A program made the position numbers and the translations under genes. Shown here in pieces: positions 1-9,142 of a stretch of 64,000 nucleotides of DNA. Origin of the DNA: Bacteroidia bacterium. Its GTDB lineage: Bacteria > Bacteroidota > Bacteroidia > B-17B0 > Aurantibacillaceae. Numbering within the stretch: the first letter of the stretch is position 1; every line of letters begins with the position of its first letter. Location: NCBI GenBank assembly GCA_014378485.1, contig JACMNO010000061.1:213485-277484 (forward strand). The letters are read 5' to 3'. The notes under the pieces are model-generated. The model had not been told where the DNA came from. It saw only the letters and a program-made list of their open reading frames with translations, and made no database searches.

Positions 1-540
1 AGCAGTAATACTATATTCTGAACCTTGTTTTAGATGATAAATAGAATACACCTCATTAATTCTATTGAGTTCTGCTGTAGCTTTTTCTAATTCTTTTTCT
101 GATGCAATGACTTCTTTTTCCGAATTTAATTTCCCGTTATATAAATCTTTTGCAACTTGTACGTTTTTTTCTGCTAACGCAACATCGGACTTCGCATCTA
201 ATAATTGACGTTGGAAATCTGCAACTTCGCTACTTTTTACAATGGCTAATAATTGACCTTGTTTCACAAAATCTCCAAGCTCAACATTAATGGATGCTAC
301 AATACCGCCGGTTATGGGATATACATGGGCCATCTTGTTATTGTCTGCCGTTACTTTTCCAAATAATTTAAGTTCATTTTTTACCTCCTGTAATTTAGCT
401 TCAGTAAATACGCAGTGTTTCATAGTGGTATCAGATAATTCAAAATCTTTTGATACTTCTTCGGTTGGTTTTGTTTTACATGATGTTATAGATACAATCA
501 GTAAAATATTTAATGCTTGATAAAGGGTTACATGTTTCAT
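1..540 (-). CDS. RND efflux periplasmic adaptor (HlyD/CusB-like), C-terminus cut by the window
   Basis: Only the first 180 residues are visible; the gene runs off the left edge. The N-terminus is a lipoprotein-type signal (hydrophobic stretch ending in VSITSC at about residues 12-21). The biotinyl-lipoyl-like part of membrane fusion proteins follows (GGIVASINVELGDFVKQGQLLAIV, split here as GGIVASINVELGDFV then KQGQLLAIV), and after it a coiled-coil hairpin rich in Lys, Glu and Ala. Such adaptors link an inner-membrane RND pump to a TolC-like channel and usually export metals or drugs. It starts 3 bases after the stop of the TolC-like gene, so the two form one operon, and a CzcA/CusA-type pump is expected just outside the window. 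The substrate cannot be told from what is visible. Confidence 0.85.
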   Translation of the reverse strand, partial: MKHVTLYQALNILLIVSITSCKTKPTEEVSKDFELSDTTMKHCVFTEAKLQEVKNELKLFGKVTADNNKMAHVYPITGGIVASINVELGDFVKQGQLLAIVKSSEVADFQRQLLDAKSDVALAEKNVQVAKDLYNGKLNSEKEVIASEKELEKATAELNRINEVYSIYHLKQGSEYSITA

Positions 541-543
541 ATT

Positions 544-1794
544 TTAATATACTTTAGTTGCTGTTACAAAATTTATTTCTGCAGCCGAAATGGCTAACTG
601 TGTTTTAATCCGTTCAAACTCGGCCAATGATTCATTATAGGCTTCAACAAAATCAACAAATTCAAGAATGGAAATGTTTCTTTTTGAAAAATTATTGTTG
701 ACGCCAATATTAACTTGTGTAAAATCATCATTAAACATAGTTTTGACTTTACGGTATTCTAAAATACTTCGTTGCATATTTAACCAGGCTTCTTGAATAT
801 CTAATTCAATTTCCAGTTTTTTTTCCTGAAGATATACTTCCATTGCTTTTTTATCAAATTCAGCAGCTTTTACATTTCCCCGATTTGTATTTGTGATTGG
901 TAACGGCATGGTAATTCCAGCATTAATTTGGTTACGAAATGCCCCCCCTCTTTGGTCGTAACTGCCATTTACTGCAATATCAGGGACGACTTGTTTTTTT
1001 TGTAGTTTAAGGTAAAGAGCAGCGATAATAGTGGATTCATCAGCTATTTTTAAATCAGGTCTGTTACTTAATGCAATGGTTTGAAGATCGGTGATAGGTT
1101 TTAAATCGGTAAAAAAATTATATTCATCTTCTAAAATAACAGGTGTAATATCTTGATTTATTTGCAATAGTATTTTTATTTTTTTTTGTTCTTCATTATA
1201 ATAAGTTGATAATTCAGATTTATTGTTGTTGATTTTTATATATACAGATTTTAGACGAATAACGTCTTTTAATGGAATATTGCCTTTATTTACTTGCACA
1301 TTATAAGCACCAATAATGGTATCTAAAATGTTTAACTGTTTCTGAAAATTTGCAATAACAGTTTTATGCTCGATGATGCTGTAAAAATTACGATATAGTT
1401 GTAATTTTAAAGCTCTTAGTAATTCCGCAAATTCAGATTCCGCTAAAACTTTATTTTGTTTGGCAATATCAATTTCTGTTTTGCGTTTTCCTCCCAAAAT
1501 TATTAATTGTTGTATCTGAAAAGATTTTTGACCTGAGCTGTCTACATGAAATACCTGATTGTGCTGAGGATCATACACATTAAAATCAGCATTAAATGTT
1601 GGATTGGGATAAGCTTTTGCCTGAATAATAAGTGCTTGTTTCGCACTAATATTGTACTGCTTTGCCAATAACGTTAAATTATTTTGCAGAAATATTTTTT
1701 CTGCTTCTTCCAATGTTATTGATATTTGCTGCACTTGGGAAGTGCCATTAAAGGCATATCCTAATGTAAAACACAGTAATAGTATAGAGCGCAT
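544..1794 (-). CDS. TolC-family outer membrane efflux protein (CusC/CzcC-like)
   Basis: A 416-residue protein with a signal peptide (MRSILLLCFTLGYAFNGTSQ) and the long amphipathic helices and repeat layout of outer membrane efflux proteins. Markers are SITLEEAEKIFLQNN near the N-terminus, AKAYPNPTFNADFNVY, SNRPDLKIADE at about residue 240, and the second repeat beginning NVKAAEFDKKAMEVYLQEKKL. The protein forms the outer membrane channel of a tripartite efflux pump. It is upstream of, and nearly touches, the adaptor gene, consistent with a heavy-metal-type CBA operon. The 114-base gap separating it from the porin gene upstream shows no clear terminator, so read-through from the carbon-uptake genes is possible. 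Confidence 0.85.
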   Translation of the reverse strand: MRSILLLCFTLGYAFNGTSQVQQISITLEEAEKIFLQNNLTLLAKQYNISAKQALIIQAKAYPNPTFNADFNVYDPQHNQVFHVDSSGQKSFQIQQLIILGGKRKTEIDIAKQNKVLAESEFAELLRALKLQLYRNFYSIIEHKTVIANFQKQLNILDTIIGAYNVQVNKGNIPLKDVIRLKSVYIKINNNKSELSTYYNEEQKKIKILLQINQDITPVILEDEYNFFTDLKPITDLQTIALSNRPDLKIADESTIIAALYLKLQKKQVVPDIAVNGSYDQRGGAFRNQINAGITMPLPITNTNRGNVKAAEFDKKAMEVYLQEKKLEIELDIQEAWLNMQRSILEYRKVKTMFNDDFTQVNIGVNNNFSKRNISILEFVDFVEAYNESLAEFERIKTQLAISAAEINFVTATKVY

Positions 1795-1907
1795 AAGGAT
1801 TGATTTTTTTTTTAATTTTGATTTTATATATCAGAAGTTAATATTGATTTTTTTATAAAAAAATAGTGCAATTCTGATTACGATGCTTGTCATTATTTTA
1901 TATATCA

Positions 1908-3251
1908 TTAAATACTCATGTGAAGTCTTATGGAATATATGCTTATCGGCCCTCTGTCAGCATTATAGGCAGGATTTACAATGTATTGATAGTCAAATGA
2001 TGGAATAATGTTCCCATTACATAAAGATAAACTGTAATAAGTTTCAAAAAGATGCTCATTTCTATAATTTAATTTACCATCTCCTATTATAAAACCTAAA
2101 CCTCCTTTTGATAAGTAATCCGCATGTTCTTGGGATAGACCTGAGAGGCAATACGCAAAACCAATCACATCTTTTTCTCTTTTCCATTTAGTGCCTTTTA
2201 TATAACTGCCAATACTAAACGCTCTATCTATTTCCGTAAAACACCAGGTTTCATTTTTTCCGTCATTATACGATGCTCTTGCAAATACACCTACATTATC
2301 AGTTATATTTTGTTCTGCATTTAATCCAAATCCATATTTACTCCGGCCATATTGACGACTGGCGACAATAGAATAAGCATTTGCATAAAAACCTGAACTT
2401 AAACTATCTGGTGTGCTGATAATATTTTGAGCATTATAGCTTCCCATAAAGGCTGTATTGTAAAATGCTAAAACACTGATCTTACCTTGATGATTCTTAA
2501 TCTTGTATTTGTACTTTATTTCAAAAGAATTAGCATTAGCCTTTGAGACATTTTTATCCATTATATTTCCATTTGCATTTACCGGCATCATACTAATAGC
2601 ATAACGTATTTCTATTTTTTTACTTATAAATTCAGCAATGACACTTGGCGTATATCCTCTTGTATTCGCAGGATAATCCCACGCTCCGTTACTCATTAGC
2701 CCCCAGCTTAAAAATTGTGTTCTGGGGTTGTGAGAAAAAGAATTATCGTCAAAATAATCAGCAATTGAAACTTTACCTGCTGTTAGTGCAAAATATGTTG
2801 TTGGAATATTTTGAGCTAATTTATTTTCACTCTCTTCCTGCCATTCTTTTTCTTTTGTTAATGGAATTATTTGTCTTAAAAAAGCACGTGCGATATAAAT
2901 TTTTGGCTCCGGAGTTCCTACTCTAAATGCTTCTCCATTGGTAAATGCCGCAATACCAAATGCAGATGACAGTCCAGAACCTCCTGCTATCTCAGGATTA
3001 AAAACAGCATATGCATTTTTCCATAATTTCACTCCGGCAAATATTGTACTAGTAAGTGTTGTAGCCCATTGTTCTTCGTTTGTTTGACTATGACTTCCTG
3101 TATATTTGGCATTAAATTTTGAACGAAATTGACTAACCGTTGTTTCCTGCGCATGTAAAGTAAACCAGTTGGTTTTTGTCATGGTGTCTTCTTGTGAAGA
3201 TACCATAGTACTAAAAAAAATTAAAAACACTACAAAACTAATAGTAATCAT
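1908..3251 (-). CDS. OprB-like (carbohydrate-type) outer membrane porin
   Basis: A 447-residue secreted beta-barrel with an N-terminal signal ending near VSSQ. It carries signatures of the carbohydrate-selective porin family: FNPEIAGGSGLSSAFGIAAF at about 90-110, GKVSIADYFDDNSFSHNPRTQF at about 158-180 (given in two parts: GKVSIADYFDD and SFSHNPRTQF), and WDYPANTRGY, plus a barrel-type end (ISIYSIRLHMSI). It begins only 9 bases after the dabB stop codon and is therefore the last gene of the DabAB operon. Although the family is named for sugars, this position suggests it lets small solutes, possibly bicarbonate or a counter-ion, through the outer membrane; that role is inference. Confidence 0.75.
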   Translation of the reverse strand: MITISFVVFLIFFSTMVSSQEDTMTKTNWFTLHAQETTVSQFRSKFNAKYTGSHSQTNEEQWATTLTSTIFAGVKLWKNAYAVFNPEIAGGSGLSSAFGIAAFTNGEAFRVGTPEPKIYIARAFLRQIIPLTKEKEWQEESENKLAQNIPTTYFALTAGKVSIADYFDDNSFSHNPRTQFLSWGLMSNGAWDYPANTRGYTPSVIAEFISKKIEIRYAISMMPVNANGNIMDKNVSKANANSFEIKYKYKIKNHQGKISVLAFYNTAFMGSYNAQNIISTPDSLSSGFYANAYSIVASRQYGRSKYGFGLNAEQNITDNVGVFARASYNDGKNETWCFTEIDRAFSIGSYIKGTKWKREKDVIGFAYCLSGLSQEHADYLSKGGLGFIIGDGKLNYRNEHLFETYYSLSLCNGNIIPSFDYQYIVNPAYNADRGPISIYSIRLHMSI

Positions 3252-3260
3252 TGAGTTGAA

Positions 3261-5129
3261 TTAAGATGATTTAAAAGCGCTTTGATGATAGGTTTTGATA
3301 TGCGGACCGAGGAATACCCTTGAGTATATCCTTATGGCGGCAATTCCATCAATGATCAAACTGGAAGCTGTAAAGAATGCCAATGCAACCTGGTCTTCAC
3401 GGATATGACTGAAAATAATGTCCTCTCCGATAAAAGTTGGTGTGATTGGAAAACCGGTTAATCCTAAACAAGACAATAAGAATACAAAAGCAAATTTTGG
3501 ATGTTCATAGGCATGACCGTTAAACAGGTTCAAATCAACATGTTCTTCAATGGTTTTTAATTTTTGAATAGTGATAAAACCAATAATACCCATCACAACA
3601 ATTCCGCTCAGGTATAATAAAGATTGTGTATACATGTAATGTTCATTAAATGAAATTGCCAACGCGATCCAGAAATGATTCATGATAATGAGGATCCACG
3701 CAAGATGTACATTTTTTCGCTCGGTATATGATTTCAAAACCATAACAAAACCTATGAATGAAAAGAAAGTTGGCAAGAAGTTATGAATTTGAGTTGGTAT
3801 ACCAGATTCAAAATACAAACAAATTAAACCCAGGATATACGCTGGAACAAAGTAATAAAGCACGTTTCTGGAATTGACAAAGTTCAGTGCTCTTCCTATT
3901 ATTTTTAAAGGGCGCCATAGCTGGTATATGAAAGTATCTAAATTAAATTCTTTTAAGCTGAGGATGTAAAAGGTGTATTTAATTTTTTTAGAAAAAGAAT
4001 CCTCGAGGGAAGTTGGACGAGGAACAAAATTATAGAACTGCTCCTTTATTAAATAACTTACCGATGAAGGAGAAACCAATAACTGGTAGGTCCTTAAAAA
4101 AGCATTACCTGCAAAGTGGAATAGAGCCAGCGTTTCAAAACCACAGGCTACTTCAATAAATATCAAACCAATTTGGCAAACTGATGCATATGCGATCTGG
4201 CTTTTAATGGAAGATTGCACACGCGCGATTCCTGTTGCTATAATACTTGTGGTTAATCCTAAAACAACAATGATGATTCTTACGGAAAACTGGTGCTCCC
4301 AAAGTGGAAAGGTTCTTAATAATAAAAATACACCTAAATGAACAGAAAGAGATCCATAGAAAATGGCGCTGGATGGAGTGGGGCCTTCCATGGCTCTTGG
4401 CAGCCATGAAGAGAAAGGTAACTGGGCTGATTTTGCCGCAGCAGTAATTAGTATCATTAAAGCAACAAAGGTTCCGATGATGGTATGATTTTCTAAATGG
4501 TGGCTGACTAATTCATCATTTTGTAACTGCAGGAATGTGATGTTCTCATGAAAGAGATGATGCGCCATCCACATAGCCAGTATCAATCCAACATCTCCCA
4601 GCCTATAAATAGAAAACACCTTGAAGGCATTTTTTACCGGTAAATAACGGTCGCGGTAATAAGCGATTAATAAAAAAGAAGAGATCCCTAATATTTCCCA
4701 GCCTACAAATAAGGTTTCAAGATTTCCAGAAAACACAGTCATGTTATAACCTACATAAAAGAACAGGATAGTATTAAAGAAACGCTTATATCCACTTTCT
4801 CTGTGTAAATAATAACTACAGTAAATTGTTACGAGGAATGTTAAAAAAGCACCAACCAGCATATAAACTAATGTGATTTTATCGAAACAAAAATCAATAA
4901 AAAATTCATAGCCAGTGGAGCGGAATAAAACCAGGTTTTTGAAATCTATTGTGGGATGGCCATTACAAAGCCAGTAACCAGCAAACGCTACAAAACTAAT
5001 GAAATGCAAGCCTACCGTATAGATCGCGATTTTGGAAATAAGGTTTTCCCGGTTCCGTGGTGTAATTAAGCTTAGGAGAAATCCTATAAAAGGAAGGCCT
5101 ATAAAAAAGTATATGAATGAGTGCATCAT
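3261..5129 (-). CDS. dabB: DabB: NuoL-like ion-translocating subunit of the DabAB inorganic-carbon accumulation complex
   Basis: A 622-residue polytopic membrane protein of the proton-conducting NuoL/MrpA family. Visible family segments are GWEILGISSFLLIAYYRDRY at about 144-163, a Lys-containing KSAQLPFSSWLPRAMEGPTP at about 232-251, and many hydrophobic helices. The gene follows dabA with a 4-base gap. Pairing with a DUF2309/DabA protein, without other complex I genes nearby, identifies it as DabB rather than NuoL. In the known system DabB couples cation flow across the inner membrane to vectorial CO2 hydration by DabA. The protein is longer than many DabB proteins because of an extra C-terminal membrane part (about residues 420-600). 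Confidence 0.88.
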   Translation of the reverse strand: MMHSFIYFFIGLPFIGFLLSLITPRNRENLISKIAIYTVGLHFISFVAFAGYWLCNGHPTIDFKNLVLFRSTGYEFFIDFCFDKITLVYMLVGAFLTFLVTIYCSYYLHRESGYKRFFNTILFFYVGYNMTVFSGNLETLFVGWEILGISSFLLIAYYRDRYLPVKNAFKVFSIYRLGDVGLILAMWMAHHLFHENITFLQLQNDELVSHHLENHTIIGTFVALMILITAAAKSAQLPFSSWLPRAMEGPTPSSAIFYGSLSVHLGVFLLLRTFPLWEHQFSVRIIIVVLGLTTSIIATGIARVQSSIKSQIAYASVCQIGLIFIEVACGFETLALFHFAGNAFLRTYQLLVSPSSVSYLIKEQFYNFVPRPTSLEDSFSKKIKYTFYILSLKEFNLDTFIYQLWRPLKIIGRALNFVNSRNVLYYFVPAYILGLICLYFESGIPTQIHNFLPTFFSFIGFVMVLKSYTERKNVHLAWILIIMNHFWIALAISFNEHYMYTQSLLYLSGIVVMGIIGFITIQKLKTIEEHVDLNLFNGHAYEHPKFAFVFLLSCLGLTGFPITPTFIGEDIIFSHIREDQVALAFFTASSLIIDGIAAIRIYSRVFLGPHIKTYHQSAFKSS

Positions 5130-5133
5130 GATT

Positions 5134-7638
5134 TTAAATTTTATTAATGAGATAAACCGGAATGTTATCTAATGTGGATTCAACAATAGGAGTAATATCT
5201 GAAACAACTTCAATTTTCTGTGGAATGGGTTGATAAGGAATAAAAACACCTTCTTTAAATAAATGCATCTCTTTAGTTTCAGGGTTAACAGCTACTAGGT
5301 TGATCCAATCGTTGATGTACCATTCATACATGGCATCCATCGATTTGATTACATTTAAAACGATATTAGGGAAATGTTCTACAATGATCAATAATCTTAC
5401 AGGATCATGCACTTCAATCATTTGACTTGGTAAACCTGGCCTAAGGTCTCCGTCAATACCATTTGCCACTCCAAAAAGTCCCATCACGTTATGTGGTAAT
5501 TTTGTGCCTGCTCCTAATTTTTGATTATCCACTCTCGAGAAAAAGTATTCGAGATTGATACCACCGCAAACTGGGCCAAGTGGTTTCATGATATTGGTTA
5601 AAATTTTTCCATCCAAATCAATTCTGTAATCATAAGAATTTAAAAATGAACGCCTATCTAAGAATAATCCTTTAGTAAAATTCCTGCCACCAACAATGCA
5701 TAAGGCATTGGTTGCGTGATTTAACTCGGGACGAGGTTCAAAAATAGATACAGAACGTGTTTTTAATTGTTCATGGATTTTTTTAGCGCTTAAAGTAGTG
5801 TCAATAGAAACCAATCTTCTTGAACGTTCCTTTGCGTTAGAGTCCAGCGCATTGCTGAATACGTGGCCGTTTTTTTGGTGAAGTCCTGAATTTATGGACG
5901 ATAAAGCTGATTCATCATAAAATCCAACTTCATCACGGCATGTGTCATGCAAACCTCCTAAAAATTGAGTCGAGTCAGGAATCGTAATTCCTCTTTCCGC
6001 CAGAATTGTTCTGACATGTTTTTTGTTAGCCATAAAACTAGCCACGCGTGCATTTACAGAACCGGGTCTTCCTGAACAGGCTCCGCAATCATAACCAGCA
6101 TAATGAGGATTGTTGACACTGCTTGATCCATGACCAATAATATACACAAGTGGTGCAAAATCTTTTACAAGTCCAATGCTTTTTAAAAGTGCTTCAATGC
6201 GGTTTGCCATTTCTTCAATGGTAAACCCAATTTGCAAATCATTTTCTTTTTCATTAGAATTGGTGTTCTCTATGGTCAGCTTAGAAAATTTATCCATATG
6301 ATTGAATGAATAAGCTGTTGCCGGGCTCATCGTTGGTCTGAAAATATTCAAAAATAATTTGAGCGCAGACCAGAATCCAATTGTCTGGGAAATTAACCAG
6401 CCACGAAGCAATGAATGAGATTGCCTTGAAAAATGCACATCTTTTTTTCGTATTGTATTGGTATCAATTTCTTTTATTAAATATTTTGGAGTTACAGGAG
6501 CGGGACAAAGCTTACTGTAAAACTTCCCATGTTCCGGTTTAAAATAAAATTCCACTCCAAAAAAACCAGGGGTACCAAATGTTTCGCAATCAGGATCATT
6601 ATCTTCTATGTATCTTCTGATTGAACATTCTCGATCATCAATACAGAACATGGCCTGAAAACTTGGCATTGATTTTTTTGGTTTATCTTTTTTGAGTTGC
6701 TGCAATCCATTTAAAACACTATCGTAATAGCTCCATTCATAAGCATTTTGCCATATGTAAATAGCTTCGGTTATTTCAGTGGCTGCTACAGTTGCAAAAA
6801 GGTCAACGGGCTTGTCTTTTATTCTGCTTGCTAATGGTGCCCAGTTCGCATCAAATTTACTATCCAAAACATCAATCTCAAATAGGCACTCTAAAATGAT
6901 CAGTTCTTTAACTGATATTTTTTTTGGATCCAATAAGCTTTCAGGCTGGTTTTCAATTGCTGAAACCATTCCGCTCCATCCCTGATGCGCAAATTGTTGA
7001 TCAAAAATATATTGTTTGTATAAAGATTCATCGCCAACCAATATTTTTAATAAATCAGCTATTTCACAACGGGTATTTAAAAATAATTTTTTAGCTCTTT
7101 CCGTTCTGAAAATACTGGATGAACTATTTTTTTCTATTTCCCTGATAGAAGTTAAAAAACCTTTTTCATGTACCGGAAATTTCCAGATAGAAATTCCCTG
7201 ATCAAGATAACTGCAAAGGATTCTGAAAATTTTGGGATGGGTAACAGAATCTAAATTAATATGGTATAAACTTCTCCAGTTTGACCTAAAGCTTCCTATG
7301 CGGGGTGAAGTAGAAGTGTCATACTCTTTTTTAATTGTATTGTTTAACCAATCATTCAAATGTTCTTTTCCTTTTTTTTCTATGATTACCCTTTCAAGGT
7401 TTTCATGACAAATCTTCTTTGAATGATATAAATTTCTGAATTCATCCAGGGAAAGGGATACATTATATCCGAACATTTTTGCGGCACTTCGGGTTGCTTC
7501 ATCGAATTTTAATTTTTGAAAAGCGTGAAGTGTATTATGGTGAATGAAATCTTTTAACGGGGCTTGTGCCGGCAAGTAGTGTTTCAGATCATGAATGACT
7601 TCATGTTCATTAAAACCTGTATGTTCTGCGTTCATCAT
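5134..7638 (-). CDS. dabA: DabA: DUF2309 carbonic-anhydrase-like subunit of the DabAB complex
   Basis: An 834-residue DUF2309 protein. The residues known to bind zinc and act in Halothiobacillus DabA are all present with identical spacing: Cys332 and Asp334 in MFCIDDREC, His503 in IIGHGSSS, and Cys518 in YDCGACSGRPGS. The family is a soluble, beta-carbonic-anhydrase-like protein on the cytoplasmic face of DabB that turns CO2 into bicarbonate only when energised. The N-terminal APLKDFIHHNTLHAFQ motif is also typical. It sits 30 bases downstream of the porin gene and 4 bases upstream of dabB. The first ATG, at 7638, is chosen; an in-frame ATG follows directly, so the start could be one codon later. 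Confidence 0.92.
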   Translation of the reverse strand: MMNAEHTGFNEHEVIHDLKHYLPAQAPLKDFIHHNTLHAFQKLKFDEATRSAAKMFGYNVSLSLDEFRNLYHSKKICHENLERVIIEKKGKEHLNDWLNNTIKKEYDTSTSPRIGSFRSNWRSLYHINLDSVTHPKIFRILCSYLDQGISIWKFPVHEKGFLTSIREIEKNSSSSIFRTERAKKLFLNTRCEIADLLKILVGDESLYKQYIFDQQFAHQGWSGMVSAIENQPESLLDPKKISVKELIILECLFEIDVLDSKFDANWAPLASRIKDKPVDLFATVAATEITEAIYIWQNAYEWSYYDSVLNGLQQLKKDKPKKSMPSFQAMFCIDDRECSIRRYIEDNDPDCETFGTPGFFGVEFYFKPEHGKFYSKLCPAPVTPKYLIKEIDTNTIRKKDVHFSRQSHSLLRGWLISQTIGFWSALKLFLNIFRPTMSPATAYSFNHMDKFSKLTIENTNSNEKENDLQIGFTIEEMANRIEALLKSIGLVKDFAPLVYIIGHGSSSVNNPHYAGYDCGACSGRPGSVNARVASFMANKKHVRTILAERGITIPDSTQFLGGLHDTCRDEVGFYDESALSSINSGLHQKNGHVFSNALDSNAKERSRRLVSIDTTLSAKKIHEQLKTRSVSIFEPRPELNHATNALCIVGGRNFTKGLFLDRRSFLNSYDYRIDLDGKILTNIMKPLGPVCGGINLEYFFSRVDNQKLGAGTKLPHNVMGLFGVANGIDGDLRPGLPSQMIEVHDPVRLLIIVEHFPNIVLNVIKSMDAMYEWYINDWINLVAVNPETKEMHLFKEGVFIPYQPIPQKIEVVSDITPIVESTLDNIPVYLINKI

Positions 7639-7668
7639 GATGTGTATTAAATTGAACTTTGAGTAATA

Positions 7669-9018
7669 TTAAAAGGACACCTGGTATTGTAAAACAACCT
7701 GTCCTCGCCTTGCATTTTTTGTTTCATGAATATCGCCATTCAGGTCAGCATTGAATATTGGCCTACTCTGATAGTCAAGGGATATTTTAGAATTCTGTCC
7801 GGCAATGATCCAGTTAACGCCAATATCATATATAAAAACAGGATCTTTTATTTTTTGATACATAGCGAATGAACTTGAGGCATAAGGCTGCAATGTGCCA
7901 TTCTTTCCTAACAAATCTTTTTTAAATAAATAAGCAGCCTGTGCGTATGCAACCTGCCCTGTTCCAATTAATGGAACAGCGTTACCACCACCATTAAAGC
8001 TGGCTGTTCCAACAGTTCCATTGGCGGTGTTCATGGCTCCTGCATTGCGGAAATAGTTTGGGCCGAAATCATAATTTAAATACGCCGCATAAACAGTAAC
8101 CGCATTTTGTTTTTCTTTATTTAAATAAGAATCATAAAATACGTCCACTGCGAATTGTTGCAGCGCTGTTGAAATAGTATCCATTCCGCCGGGAGAATTG
8201 AGGTTTGGATTTCTGTACCACATTGCATCTTTTTGATAGGTAAATCCGCTACCAATATTCAGAACACGTTTTTTACCTAAATATGAACCGGCACTGTAAG
8301 GTAATAGATTACTTTCTTTATCAAAGAACTGCCATTTCACATATCCCTGGTATTGCATTTCAGGCGCTTTGGTTGAATAAGCAGCAGAGTTTGTTCCACT
8401 TAATGCTGCTACCGGTGAAAGTGAATTCTGGATCGGAAAAGGATTGGCGGCTGCAAAACGATAATCTAAGTGGCCAACTTGTCCTTTTGCATAAACCCCT
8501 AATTTCCTAACAAACTGATCACTGACATCATTAGTTGTTTCTTCAATTATTGGAAGATCCATACCTAATATGTTTCCAACACCTGATGACGTGTAACGAC
8601 TGGTTCCGTTCCATCCGTTTAATCCGCCACCCAACGTAAAATAGTTTTTATAAATTTTATATTCTGCCGTTACATCATGCAAGAAAAGCCCTGGTTTCCT
8701 CGCTGATAAACTATTAAAACTATTGATCCCGAATTGTGTATAGAATGATACTTTTTTTGTAACCTGACCCATTACCTGGTAACGCACACGTCTTAAGCCT
8801 ACGTCAAAGGTTTCTTTTTTTGGAGTTCCGTAAATGGCTGAACCGGGATTGTTATCATTATACCTGAACCAAATCTGTGCAAGGCCCGTTCCTTGTATAA
8901 AACGCGTACTGTCATCGTTTAAATATATTTTGAGACCATCTTTAAAACGTGCACTAGGTGATTGTGCAATTGTATTTATCGAAATACAGATTGCAATTGA
9001 TAAAATAATTTTTTTCAT
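7669..9018 (-). CDS. Phosphate-porin-like (OprP/OprO-type) outer membrane beta-barrel protein
   Basis: A 449-residue protein with a clear signal peptide (MKKIILSIAICISINTIAQ) and a barrel that ends in an aromatic residue (RGQVVLQYQVSF). Features of the porin group include GLKIYLNDDSTRFIQGTGLA near the start, DVGLRRVRYQVMGQVTKKVS at about 71-90, and repeated amphipathic strands. It precedes dabA by 30 bases and follows the SulP gene by 124 bases. The context argues for a channel supplying anions such as bicarbonate to the two inner-membrane carbon uptake systems; this is inferred from position, not from any visible selectivity residue. Confidence 0.75.
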   Translation of the reverse strand: MKKIILSIAICISINTIAQSPSARFKDGLKIYLNDDSTRFIQGTGLAQIWFRYNDNNPGSAIYGTPKKETFDVGLRRVRYQVMGQVTKKVSFYTQFGINSFNSLSARKPGLFLHDVTAEYKIYKNYFTLGGGLNGWNGTSRYTSSGVGNILGMDLPIIEETTNDVSDQFVRKLGVYAKGQVGHLDYRFAAANPFPIQNSLSPVAALSGTNSAAYSTKAPEMQYQGYVKWQFFDKESNLLPYSAGSYLGKKRVLNIGSGFTYQKDAMWYRNPNLNSPGGMDTISTALQQFAVDVFYDSYLNKEKQNAVTVYAAYLNYDFGPNYFRNAGAMNTANGTVGTASFNGGGNAVPLIGTGQVAYAQAAYLFKKDLLGKNGTLQPYASSSFAMYQKIKDPVFIYDIGVNWIIAGQNSKISLDYQSRPIFNADLNGDIHETKNARRGQVVLQYQVSF

Positions 9019-9054
9019 TATTAATAATTTAAAGAAATAAATAATAAATATGGT

Positions 9055-9130
9055 CTTGCCAGGCCTTTAAAAAACAGGTGATAAAAAACTATGAAATAAA
9101 ATACCAATCTATAAACCAAGACCTGGCAAG
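9055..9130. repeat. Inverted repeat between the SulP and porin genes
   Basis: CTTGCCAGG at 9055-9063 is matched by its reverse complement CCTGGCAAG at 9122-9130, with 58 bases between. The loop is too long for a classical terminator and no strong T-run follows. It may be an attenuating structure in the polycistronic message, or a repeat relic. Confidence 0.35.
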
Positions 9131-9142
9131 GGTCTTCTGAGC

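Noticed and set aside
3261..5129. Respiratory complex I subunit NuoL
   Set aside because: It is paired with DabA and no other nuo genes are nearby; the sequence fits DabB.
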